This document shows, one piece after another, positions 1 to 9,726 of a stretch of DNA of 64,000 nt. The translations under genes were made by a program, and so were the position numbers. The DNA comes from Taudactylus pleione (taxonomy: Eukaryota > Chordata > Amphibia > Anura > Myobatrachidae). The notes under the pieces were generated by a model. It was not told the origin of the DNA, made no database searches, and was given only the letters and a program-made list of their open reading frames with translations. The stretch lies in assembly GCA_031769625.1 (NCBI GenBank), contig JAUIMM010000124.1, positions 6,199,501 to 6,263,500 on the forward strand, given 5' to 3'. Every line of letters starts with the position of its first letter. Position 1 is the first letter of the stretch.

Positions 1-530
1 GAGACTGCGTGTGTAATGGCTATTGTGATCCCAATAGTGATCCTTACTGAATCAGGCTCAAATTTCTCCAGCAGCAAGGGGCAACCGAACAACCAACGGA
101 GTGTGCAATTCAGTGTCCGAGAGAAACTCTGAGGTGTCACAGGATTATAAAACATCAGACAGAAGTAGTAAACACTGACATATTTAGCAGAGTAAAGCTA
201 AAACAGAGGAAGAAGTCACAATATTCAACTATTTATCGGAATGCTGTTACTTATAATAAAATGTCAAGTTACCACCCCTCCATTACACTAAGGGATGGGC
301 AAAAACAGTGCTCAGCGTTAGACCAATTAATTATAACCATAGGCGTAGAGGAGTCAACAGACAGCCACACTCACCTGGGGATGATATAAAATATACCAGC
401 TTGCATGAAAGCATTACTACCTAGCTCAGAACAAACTGGTGTTCAAAGGTGTATGTTGAGCAGGGAGAGATATAAAGCATAACTGAACTTTACTGCTAAC
501 TTTTCAGCAGCCAGACCTCTGAGCTATTAT
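1..530. other. Unassigned AT-rich DNA
   Basis: No gene, RNA or recognisable repeat terminus was found here. No reading frame of convincing length or composition is present. It ends at the hAT-type MITE starting at 531. Confidence 0.4.
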
Positions 531-794
531 CAGGGCCGTCACTAGGGTGGTGCGACCTGTGGGCACCGCAGGACAGGGGACGCTGTTTGGGCATGTCAAT
601 TTTCTATTTATCATTCTCACTTGTAGCTTCCTTTTATTTTATCCCCAGCATCTTCTGGACTCCCCTATCTCTTCCCTGGCCCTTCCCAAAGAGGCCATGC
701 CCTATTTTGGCTGCGTTATGTCCCTATTTGAAATATACGGGGGCGCCAATGCTCTTTCTGGCACAGGGCACCAAAAAGTCTAGTTACGGCTCTG
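531..794. mobile_element. hAT-type MITE (264 bp)
   Basis: The left end reads CAGGGCCGTCACTAG and the right end is its imperfect inverse CTAGTTACGGCTCTG. The flanks gctattat (523-530) and gctgtttt (795-802) match at 6 of 8 positions, as expected for an aged 8-bp hAT target duplication. There is no coding capacity. hAT assignment rests on the CAGGG-type terminus and the 8-bp duplication. Confidence 0.65.
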
Positions 795-924
795 GCTGTT
801 TTTATCCTGATATATATACAATGTACTGAGTGTAATGGAGATATGTTTATGCTCTTGATAATACGCCCGATACAGAAACAATATAGGAAGTCTGGTACCA
901 AGTCCAGGCTTGCAGCAATAACTA

Positions 925-1248
925 AAGGTCCATACAGTAAACACGTAACGATTTTTCGAACGATTTATCGTTAACGACATCATTATCGTTCAAAAAATTG
1001 TTCAGTTTCTGAGTTATAATGATGAACGATAATCGTTCAAGTGCTCTCCCGTTTGTAGTTATCATTCATTGTCCATTTCAGACTGTCCAACATAACGATT
1101 TTCATTAAGGGAAGGAACATTTTTCGTTCATTGTTGTAAAACTCGTTCATTACACTTCAAAAAACCGTTCACTTTTTCAAGGGAAAATCTGACAGATAAT
1201 CTGACAGAAAATCGTTGGATACAAATACGTTACGTGTGTATGCACCTT
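925..1248. mobile_element. MITE with TA target duplication
   Basis: Terminal inverted repeats AAGGTCCATACA at the left and TGTATGCACCTT at the right enclose AT-rich sequence with internal short palindromes of ACGATTTTTCG and CGTTA type. TA lies on both sides (923-924 and 1249-1250), fitting a Tc1/mariner-like non-autonomous element. Related ends occur at 22645 and 45170. Confidence 0.6.
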
Positions 1249-1373
1249 TACTAATACCTATGTGCACCACCAATATTTCAATAGTTTTCTTCGACAAAGT
1301 CAATACTGATACTTTGTTTCCAAACTGCTGGTTTTGACTTTAGAATCTTTGTGAAACATCTCCAAGTTACTTA

Positions 1374-1817
1374 TACCCCTTTTCCACCTAAATTCCGGGT
1401 CTGACCCGGAGTTGGAACAAAGTTCCTATCCGAATCAGACCCGGAATTTTGCCGGCGCCGACTCGGGATATTCCCGAGTCAGCGCCGCTCACACCGCAGT
1501 CGGGTCTGCATAGACCCGGCTTTTGCGGAGTGAAAGTGGTCGCTTGGAGATGACGTCATCTCCAAGCACCACTGAAGCCGGACCAATCGGCCGGCTAGCA
1601 GCGCACTGCAGGTCATCGTGACCCGGAGTGCACTGTTCTCACAGCGGGGTTTCGCCCGTGTTAAACCCTGCTAGTTACCTGGGTTGGGTTGCCGGGTCAC
1701 TCGACCCGGCGATCCAACTCTCTTATCACTCGACCCGGCGATCCAACTCTTACACCAGGGAGCTGCCTGGGTTAACCCTTCAAAAACCCGGGTTTTAGAT
1801 CCGGTGTAAAAGGGGTA
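1374..1817. mobile_element. PIF/Harbinger-like MITE with internal hairpins (444 bp)
   Basis: The ends are TACCCCTTTTCCACC and its inverse GGTGTAAAAGGGGTA, with TTA duplicated at 1371-1373 and 1818-1820. A 3-bp TTA duplication is typical of PIF/Harbinger. Inside are adjacent self-complementary segments: GACTCGGGATATTCCCGAGTC, GCTTGGAGATGACGTC followed by its inverse, and GCCGGGTCACTCGACCCGGC. No protein is encoded. Confidence 0.7.
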
Positions 1818-2169
1818 TTAGTTAGCCATTTAGTTATCAATAGTATTATTGTTGCATTGACTGCTGAGGTCTATTTGTTAAGGGGGAGGGATTTTTCAGA
1901 TCTGGGACATAATTTTCAATCAGGGAGGGGAAATTTACAGATTTTGGCTTAGAGTAGTCAGATTTGTGATATGATTTTTAACAGATGTCTAGTCAGGGGT
2001 ATGAATTTTAATGAGGGAGGGGTAGTTTCAGATTTAGATTATGATCTTTAATGAGGGTGGGGGGAACAGATTTGGTTGTCTGCTTTTTTTAATGAGGGAG
2101 GGGGATCAGATCTGAGGTATGATTTTTAATGAAGGAAGTGCAGTGCGGTATGATTTTAATGTTGTAGGG

Positions 2170-2945
2170 CAGAGGTTCCCAAACTCAGAGGTCGATTCAG
2201 ACCCGGATACTAAACTGCGCTCTCTCGCTGCTGTCAGGGGCTGGGTATGCAAATTCCGCGACCACACTGTATGGCTTAAGGACGCCCTCTATGTCTTAGA
2301 GAGCAACGACAGAGTGAGCGCACGCCAGTATAAAGACACACACTTTTCTTTCTTAGCACACATCATCTCCAGGAAGTGTATGATTAATCAGTAACATCGA
2401 GAGCCATCGGAGCAGCACGCAGCGCTTGAGGTAGACCCTACCCTGCCACAAGCGCTGCGATCACTGCAATTCAACCAAGTGACGTGTACAATGACACCTC
2501 CATGCTAATTATGGATGCCCATTAAACGCCGTTTTGACGCACAGACACGTCTGCATTTGCAGAACCACTCCTTCGTTCACATGCACCTTCCTCTGTTACC
2601 ACCCACAAACAGCACTATCTGTCACTCAAAGTAGCATCCAGTCCGTGTACTATGAACGCACGATTCCTGGACACAGTGACTGGTTCGCGCATGCGTATTC
2701 TTACGCATGCGCAGACGGGCGACAATCGCCCATAGCGTGCGTCCGCGGCTTAGCGTCCGGGTCTGAATCGGGCCCTCAATCCTCAGGGCACCCCAACAGT
2801 TCAGGTTTTAGAGATATCCATGCTTAACCACAGGTGACTTAATTAGTACTTCAGTGAATTTGATTTAACCACTTGCGCTCAACCATGGATATTTCTAAAA
2901 CCTGAGCTGCTGGGGAGCCTTGAGGACCGCGTTTGGGAACCTCTG
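2170..2945. mobile_element. hAT-type MITE split by a younger insertion
   Basis: The termini CAGAGGTTCCCAAACTC and GTTTGGGAACCTCTG are inverted repeats. Flanks ttgtaggg and tagtaggc match at 6 of 8 positions. Removing the nested element at 2188-2775 plus one TCA leaves about 185 bp, the size of related MITEs elsewhere in the window (40255, and a half copy at 35775). Confidence 0.65.
2188..2775. mobile_element. Nested Harbinger-like hairpin MITE (588 bp)
   Basis: The ends are GAGGTCGATTCAGACCCGG and CCGGGTCTGAATCGGGCCC with TCA duplicated at 2185-2187 and 2776-2778. It sits inside the hAT MITE at 2170-2945. It shares the paired GCGCATGCGTA block and GAACCAGTCA segment with the element at 8179-8777 in opposite orientation, so the two belong to one family. 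Confidence 0.65.
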
Positions 2946-3033
2946 TAGTAGGCAGTTCAGATGTGGGTTATGATTTTCAATTAGGGCAAAGGGAATCAGA
3001 TCTGAGGTATAATATTAATGAAGTATGCATTTA

Positions 3034-3517
3034 GGGCCTGATTCAGACCCGGTCGCCAGCGCTGTGCGCTCGCAACCGGGTCGATGGTGGGCCAGTGCGC
3101 ATACGCAAGACCCGGATAGCAACAGGGCACTCCGTTGCTCCGGGTCTCGCAACAAAGGGGGCGTGCTGTCGATGTTGAGTGACAGCACGCCCCCTTTGGT
3201 GGGCGGGCCAGGGGAGTGGCTACCCAAACGGAGGCGTTCCCATGTGAACGCCTCCGTTTGGGGGCGGCCCCACTGACATCACGAGTGATGTCAGTGGGAG
3301 AGATTTCGGCTCTGTTAGAGCCGAAATGCCTCTGGGGCTTGGGGCAACAAGACCCTACCACAAGGGTCTCATCGCAAGCCCGATGGTCACGATGGTCTTG
3401 ACCATCGCGACCATTTTCCTGGCCGCTCGCTATAGCTGTGGGTGGTCACCCACAGCTATGCGAGCGGCCAGGAGGCTGTTCTAAAAAAAAAAAAAAGACC
3501 GGCCCTGATTCAGGCCC
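3034..3517. mobile_element. Hairpin-chain MITE, copy A (484 bp)
   Basis: The ends are GGGCCTGATTCAG and CTGATTCAGGCCC with TTA duplicated at 3031-3033 and 3518-3520. The interior is a chain of separate hairpins: 3047-3081, 3109-3146, 3153-3198, 3224-3261, 3268-3298, 3303-3327, one around 3336-3381, 3382-3414 and 3418-3472. The same order appears at 23786-24313 and, inverted, at 50341-50841. No protein is encoded. The 3-bp TTA duplication suggests mobilisation by PIF/Harbinger transposase; that is an inference. Confidence 0.75.
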
Positions 3518-3901
3518 TTAGTTCTGGAGTATCATTTTTATTGAGGGAGTAGGGGGGTTCAGATCTGGGGTATCATTTAAATAAGAGAACTGAGAGTCAG
3601 TCACCTCTGGGGTGTGATTTTAAACAAGGGGTGTCAGACTATTGTTAATGAGCAAGGTGGGAGTCAGATTTGCAATTGATTTTATACAAAGGAGTTAGAC
3701 CGGTGACTGATTTTATTAAACTTGTAATAAAAGAAAAACATTGGAAAAGTCGGTGTTCACTATTGAGATCTCAAATTTTTGCTGTAAATGTAGTATATTG
3801 TTTTTAAGATTTAAATAAATGTGTTTATGCTGTCAGCTTTTTAAGGCCGGTGTCAGAGGTACACGTAGTATTGATGCCACATGTAGGATGTAGTCGGCAT
3901 C

Positions 3902-4172
3902 CTGGTGTACACAATGCTGGAGGTCAGAATTCCGTCTCCGGAATTCTGATAGCAGTCAGTATCCTGGCTCTAGAATCCCGACGGCTGAGATCCTGACGGT
4001 GAGTATTGGGGTTAGGCACAAGGGGAGGGTTAGGGTCAGGCTGCGGAAGGGATAGGGATAGGCTGCGAGAAAGGTTAAAATACATACTTGCATGTATCAG
4101 GATTTCCACTGTTGGGATTATGCTGCTGGGATTCTGACCGCTGTCATTATGAGCACTGGGATTGCGTACACA
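3902..4172. mobile_element. Inverted-repeat element with telomere-like core
   Basis: The ends GTGTACACAATGCTGG and GGGATTGCGTACACA are loosely inverted and enclose GGTCAGAATTCC-type motifs in opposite orientations. The centre carries GGGGTTAGG, GGGTTAGGGT and decayed versions. Related elements lie at 7509, 32362, 34538 and 63905. Confidence 0.5.
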
Positions 4173-4728
4173 ACCCCCGCATGCAAGTGGCCAATGGTTT
4201 CAGTCTGCGCATGCGTCCTATCCGCACTGCGCATGCGTCCCGATGGTTACTGCTCAAAGACAAATAGCAATATTGCACATAGATCCATGCAGTTTATGTG
4301 GTTGTTTCTGGGAGGTAGCAGGGGGGTGGCTAGCCAGATGCGGATGTGTCACAATCAACAATTGCATCTGCCATAGGGTAGGTGCAATCTCTGATGGTGC
4401 GTCCGATGGTGAGACCAGTGCAACACATGGTGCATCTCAATACGTACAGCAGCTGCGGCATTAGCATAAAGATGCAGACGCAGCTGCGTAAAAAGACAGT
4501 TGTGGCTATTCATAAGCGGTGGACAGATGAGACATTTTGTGGAAGATAACAGGTAATGGGTGTGTTGTAACCGTTTCCAGAGGCCTGTATCTGCCTCCAT
4601 CCATGATCCCGTATTCAGAATATATGGTGCTGGCATCTCAGCGTGACCGTAGGGTTACTCAGATGGAAGGATCTGTAACCACCTCTGTGTATTTGTAGGC
4701 AGTTGCTTGGAACTGTGAGGCCACCGGT
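4173..4728. other. Unassigned repeat-like DNA left of a hAT insertion
   Basis: The stretch holds two GCGCATGCGTCC motifs and a CAGCTGCGGCATTAGCAT block. A similar CAGCTGCTAATGCATTAGC block lies at about 6359-6378, beyond the hAT element at 4729-6274, suggesting both are parts of one older interrupted repeat. No gene was seen. Confidence 0.35.
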
Positions 4729-4939
4729 CAGGGGCTGGCTGGCAACTTTTACCCTGGGGGGCAAATGCATGCAGGCGGCCCTGGCAGAGGAGTAGCGTGT
4801 AGCCATGGTGCCCGAAGAACGTGCGTGCTACGGCGCCCCCACCCCCCCTCAAGTGTTCCAGGGAGGAGGCTGGCCATATGGGATTAATGTAAAGTAAAAA
4901 TAAAGATTAGGGACAGCCCAGTCATGGTGCCCATATGCA

Positions 4940-5850
4940 GTGCCCCCCTGTGCCCCAGGAGAGGACCCCCTTATGCAGGCCTCCAGTAGTGCCCCCAGTA
5001 GTGATCCCCCTATGCAGTGCCTCTTATACAGTGCCCCCAGTAGTGGTCCCCCTTGTGCAGTGACCCTTGTGCCCCCAGTAGTAAGCCCCTTATATAGTGC
5101 CCCCAGTAGTAGTACCCCCTATGCAGTGCTCCTTATATAGTGCCCCCAGTAGCAGTCCACACCCCAAGCAGTGCCCCCAATAGTGGTAACCCTTATGCAG
5201 CGCCCCTTAAATAGTGGCCCCAGTTGTAATCTCCCCCCTATGCAGTACCCCCAGTATTGCCCTTTTTATAGAGCCCCCAGCAGTGGTCCCTCGATGCAGT
5301 GGTGCCCCCAGTGGTAGTCCCCTCCCCCCTATGTAGTGCCCCTAGTAGTAGTCCTCTCCCCCCTATGTAGTGCCCCTAGTAGTTGTCCCCTCCCCTTGTA
5401 GTGCCCATAGTAGTAGTAGTCCCCCCTTGTAGTGCCCCAGTAGTAGTCCCCCCTTGTAGTAGTAGTCCCCCACTTATAGTGCCCCCAGTAGTAGTCCCCC
5501 CAGTTGTAGTCCCCCCCCTTGAAGTGCCCCAGTTATAATCCCCAGTAGTGGTCCCCCCCTTGTAGTGCCCCCAGTAGTGGTCTCCCTCTTGTAGTGCACC
5601 CAGTAGCAGTCCCTCCCTCTTGTAGTGCCCCCAGTAGTGGTTCCCCTTTGTAGTGCCCCCAGTAGTAGTCCCTCCCTCTTGTAGTGCCCCCAGTAGTGGT
5701 TCCCCCTTTGTAGTGCCCCCAATAGTAGTAGTGCCCCTTGTATTGCCCCCATTAGTAGTAGTCCCCCCCTTGCAGTGCCTCCAGTAGTGGTTCCCCCCTT
5801 GTGGTGCCCCCAGTAGTGGTCTCCCCCCTTGTAGTGCCACCCCCCCCAAG
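4940..5850. repeat. Minisatellite of TAGTGCCCCCAGTAGTAGTC type
   Basis: Variable 18-37 bp units built around GTGCCCCCAGTAGT and TCCCCC repeat across this interval. Units change length by small indels, which opens long Gly/Thr-rich frames on the minus strand that are repeat artefacts. The array lies wholly inside the hAT element at 4729-6274. Confidence 0.85.
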
Positions 5851-5956
5851 TAGACACACATAGTAAAAAATAAAAATAAACACTTACCAGAATCCCCGCT
5901 CCCGCCGTCGCCATCCGCTCCTCCGCCTGTCCTTCCCGGGCCGGGCCGCTCTGCAT

Positions 5957-6250
5957 TATGGGAGAGACGTCATATGACGCCTCTCCCATTGCCCACTGCG
6001 GGAGCCGGAATATGGAGCGGCTCCTGCAGTGGGCGCAGCAGCAGCTAATGAAAGTCTGACAGACTCTCATTGGCTGCTGCTTACAACAAACACACAGCTG
6101 CCGGAGGCGGCGACTGTGTGTTTGTCACTTGTGTAGCGCTGACCGAACTCCGTCAAGTCAGCGCTACACACGCGGTGCAGTCTGTGTCACAGTGACACAG
6201 ACTGCCCGCGGCCCGCATGATGCTGCGGCCCGGGGGGCACATGGCACCCT
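5957..6250. repeat. Cluster of adjacent hairpins within the hAT element
   Basis: At least six separate inverted repeats follow each other: 5958-5989 (around GACGTCATATGACG), 5992-6033 (CACTGCGGGAGCCG paired with CGGCTCCTGCAGTG), 6037-6080, 6090-6121, 6131-6169 (GTGTAGCGCTGAC paired with its exact inverse) and 6177-6205 (a 29-nt perfect palindrome apart from one central base). Confidence 0.75.
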
Positions 6251-6282
6251 GCCCCCCGGCCCAGCCCGCCACTGCCGCCGGT

Positions 6283-7265
6283 GGGAGTCTCTATACATTT
6301 CTAGGTGGGCGGCTTTAGCATTAGCATATTTTCGCACGACAGATGTGTACCAAATCACAGCTGCTAATGCATTAGCATCCACATCTGAATCCGCCCCACA
6401 GTCCTGAGATCTGGAGCACTTACAGCCAAAGTCACAATAAGTGGTATAACAGTTTACTGGCCAGCAGACTAATACACTTGTAGGCAAAGCGTTACACAAG
6501 TGAGACTGTCCAAGTATTGGCATATCTATAATGGGTGCACCTGTATCATTATACTCGCCTCTCCAGAGTCCCACGTCAATGCTGCAGAAGTAACAGGAAC
6601 ATGGTATGGGAACATGCCAGAGTCTACTGAACTGCCGCGATCGGGGAAGGTGGTCCGGCCACGAGCGGGGGATGGTCCGCCCATGAGTGGGTTAGGGTGT
6701 GACCATGAGCGGATGCACCTGCAGCACTAGGGTCTGACTGTGTCACTCACAGGCAGTCATAGACTCTATGAGTCAGTGTCATGTGATTGTCTGTGAGTGA
6801 AACAGACAGTCTCTTGGTCCAAGCTCCAGAGGCGGGGACACAATGGGAGTGGTGTTGCACTACTAGGTAAATCCCATGAGATGCTGTAGAAGGGTCAGAG
6901 GAGCATGTGTTGATCTCTGATTGGATGAGCCCATTGCATGCTCCTCTGACCTGTGGTAATCAGCATCTGCCTAATTTAAGATTCACAGTGAGACCAGAAC
7001 AGCAACAGGTAAGTGGAGCTGGGGGGATGAGAATGGAAGAAGGGGTGGGGGTAAATGGTATAGTTGGGGTTAATTAACATGAAGGATTTTTTTAAATTAG
7101 ACAGAGGGAGTTACAGTAATGACTGTGAAAGGAATTACTGGTGTGGATAAGAGACTGCTTATATGGGGGGTCATCAGTTATGGTGAATGGGACTGCTATG
7201 ATCATCCTGAAGTAGTTAGGGATTTTTTTTTAGCTTGAGGGGTTAATGTGGTAGTCTCAAAACTA
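6283..7265. other. No gene recognised
   Basis: This is intergenic sequence with short imperfect repeats such as GTCACTCACAGGCAGTC and its partial inverse near 6740-6810. Nothing coding is supported. Confidence 0.35.
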
Positions 7266-7269
7266 ATCT

Positions 7270-7860
7270 GTGTTGTATTGTGGTCATTCACATGCTCTCT
7301 GTATTATATGGCAGTCATTCACATGCTCCCTGTATTATATGGAGGTCATTCACATGCTCTCTGTATTATATAGTGGTCATTCACATTCCCTCTGTGTTAT
7401 ATGGTGGTCATTCACATGCTCCCTGTATTATATGGAGGTCATTCACATGCTCTCTATATTATATAGTAGTCATTCACATGCTGTTTGTATTATATGGAGG
7501 TCATTCTGTGGAAGCGGTATGCAATGACGACAGCTGTTGAGCCACCGGATCAAATACTGACAGCGGCAGGCCGGCGGGTCGGAATCCCAACAGGTACAGG
7601 TAAGTACCCTAAGCCTCCCCTGACCCTAACCCTCCTTTAAGGGTGCCTAACCCTAACCTCCACCCCTTACTGCCTAACCCTAACATTATATGGCAGTCAT
7701 ACTCTATCTATTATATAACAGTCACAAAAATGTTCTCTGAAGTGCATGGCGGCCACAAAAATGCTCTCTGTAGTGTAACTGCAGTCACAAAAATGCTCTC
7801 TGCAGTGCATGCTGGTCACAAAAATGCTCTCAGTATATTATGGTGGTCACAAAAATGGGA
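7270..7860. repeat. 31-bp tandem array, split in two
   Basis: Seven units of about 31 bp containing GTCATTCACATGCTCTCTG and TATTATATGG run to about 7508. About five diverged units with GTCACAAAAATGCTCTCTG run from 7684 to 7860. The period is the same on both sides of the unrelated insertion at 7509-7683, so this was one array. Confidence 0.75.
7509..7683. mobile_element. Telomere-motif element inserted in the 31-bp array
   Basis: The segment begins near TGTGGAAGCGGTATGC, carries CGGGTCGGAATCCCAAC, and ends in several CCTAACCCTAAC motifs. The array's TATTATATGG unit resumes immediately after it. It resembles the elements at 3902 and 32362 but lacks a clear second inverted end. Confidence 0.5.
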
Positions 7861-8178
7861 AGGGGGCGATGCATACTCTATCAGAATCATATGTATCTCA
7901 GTCCTATCTCCACTTGCGACTATGCCGTGCTGTCGGAATTGCAGGCACTGCTGATTGAAAATATTACCTATCACCGCTTATTGTTAAGTAGACCCTACAT
8001 GTTTTATTTCTTTAGGGGTTCCTTTACTTTGTAATTCATTGTTTTGTTTCTGTAGTTGGAGGGGGTTTTGTATGATTTTCTATAATTTCCAGTTTGTCTA
8101 GAAAAGGTATTCATTGTATGAACGGATCAGGATGGGGGCCCCAAACCAGTATCTTACCTAAGGCCCTGTGAGGTCTTA

Positions 8179-8777
8179 AGGCCTGATTCAGAGCCGCTCG
8201 CAAGTGGCCGCTCATTCGTTCCGAGCGATGTTTGCACAACTGCGCATGCGTACGGATCGTAATACGCATGCGCGAACCAGTCAGTGCGGCCGAAAATCGT
8301 TTGTTCGCTAAATAGCGAATGCCTGCTATTTTGAGGGACATGAGGAGGCGTATGTGGGTGGTAACAGGGGAAGGTGCTTGAAAACGGGGAGTGGAGATCA
8401 GAACACAGGCGTGCTTAAAGGTCAAAATGGGCGTTTTATGGGTGTGCATAATTAATACAGCAGCGTCATTGACCACGTCACTGGGTTATTTTATAGTCAG
8501 AACTGCTCGCAAGATTGTGGTAGGAAAAACCAACCACAAGAATAGCGAGCAGTTCATACGCTGGTCGATGTACTCGATTAATCTAATAAATAGCGGACAT
8601 GACGTAGGATGTGAGCGGCCAGGTGGCGTAGTTTTCAAAAAAATTACCGCAAGTTTTGTTCGCTCGTTCAGTCCTAGAGGCGTGAACAGACCGCAAAGAG
8701 CAAACGGTTCATTTGAATAGCCACCCCTTTTTTCTGAACGAGCGAGCGCAAATAGCGTCCGGCTCTGAATCAGGCCC
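8179..8777. mobile_element. Harbinger-like MITE (599 bp)
   Basis: The ends are AGGCCTGATTCAGAGCCG and CGGCTCTGAATCAGGCCC with TTA at 8176-8178 and 8778-8780. The interior includes a CGCATGCGTACGGATCG/TACGCATGCGCG hairpin and a CTCGCAAG/GAACGAGCGAGCG pair. It is related to the nested element at 2188-2775. No protein is encoded. Confidence 0.7.
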
Positions 8778-8780
8778 TTA

Positions 8781-9718
8781 GTCCGGCTCTGCACAGAGGA
8801 ATTTAGAGTCACTATGCAAAGCTAACAAGCAGAATATAGACAGGACAATCATCTAGCACTGATTGGTAGGTCTGGTCATCCTTTATGTCACTCAGAGGCA
8901 GGTATCAAGACTACAAGAGACTGCTCTGAATGCACATTTCACACTCAGGACAGGTCTATGTATATCTGCGATCCGAATCACCTACATGGTTTTTAAAAAC
9001 ACGGAGCATGGATAGTGTGTGCGACATAATCTCGCAGACTAGACCAGACCTCCTGACACAGTGAAGTCATGCACAGCCACATGAAAATCTTTTTTAATGC
9101 TTTCTAAAAAGTAGTGTAATTTATATATGGCTTTGTATGATTATATCATTTACTTCTTCATGTTATGGAATCTTGTTTCTTATTCTCAATATTATCAATT
9201 TTTGTTTTAGAAATTCTGAATTTGGTAGGTGTTTGGTCACATTGTGAACTAAAGCTTATCTGCTTTACATTTTCAATTTTGACATCTGTTTATGTTTTGA
9301 AATTATAAACAGTGGTGGATTTTACCTAGGGCGGAGCAGGGCTGCAACCGCATCATCCCCCCTGGTAAACTCTGCCACCCCCAGTGAAGATAACCAGTGG
9401 GTTGTGCACCGGGTGTCTTCCATGTGGAGGTGTTTCCCTGCCTTTCCATCAGCCTTACCTAGGGGCCGCAGCCAATGCAGTTCCTAGAAATTGGTGTTTG
9501 TGCGCATGTGCCAGTCGTGGCGCCTCCTAGTTCCGTTGCGCATGCCCCATGCACATGGCAGGTTCTACAACAGTTTGGACCTCCGACCGAACTGCAAAAC
9601 AGGCACCCCCCATCACAAAATATGGTAGGAGCCGCCATTGTTTATAACTAAAAGAATTACAAAGAACTGGGCTCTACCACAAAGATTAATGTAAAGAACT
9701 GGGTGTAACAACATTGTA
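8781..9718. other. No gene recognised
   Basis: AT-rich DNA fills most of the span. Around 9310-9600 there is GC-richer sequence starting near GGTGGATTTTACCTAGGGC that looks repeat-derived, but its termini could not be defined. Confidence 0.35.
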
Positions 9719-9726
9719 CAAACAAG

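Larger units (their letters stand above)
1875..3725. repeat. Degenerate GA-rich tandem array, interrupted by insertions
   Basis: Loose repeats of about 50-65 bp, each carrying variants of AATGAGGGAGGGG, CAGATCTG and GGTATGATTTT, occupy roughly 1875-2169, 2946-3033 and 3521-3725. The same motif resumes on both sides of the elements at 2170-2945 and 3034-3517, so both inserted into one pre-existing array. Confidence 0.6.
4729..6274. mobile_element. Non-autonomous hAT element carrying a minisatellite (1546 bp)
   Basis: The left end CAGGGGCTGGCTGG and right end CCAGCCCGCCACTG are inverted repeats. The flanks ccaccggt (4721-4728) and ccgccggt (6275-6282) match at 7 of 8 positions. The left interior is an expanded minisatellite and the right interior a series of hairpins. 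No transposase frame was found, so movement must have depended on an enzyme supplied in trans. Confidence 0.75.

Noticed and set aside
5376..6070. Gly/Thr-rich frames on the minus strand
   Set aside because: They are translations of the TAGTGCCCCCAGTAGT minisatellite inside a hAT element.
8391..8812. Overlapping 108-109 codon frames on both strands
   Set aside because: They lie inside or overlap a MITE with TTA duplications, have no family resemblance and overlap each other antisense.
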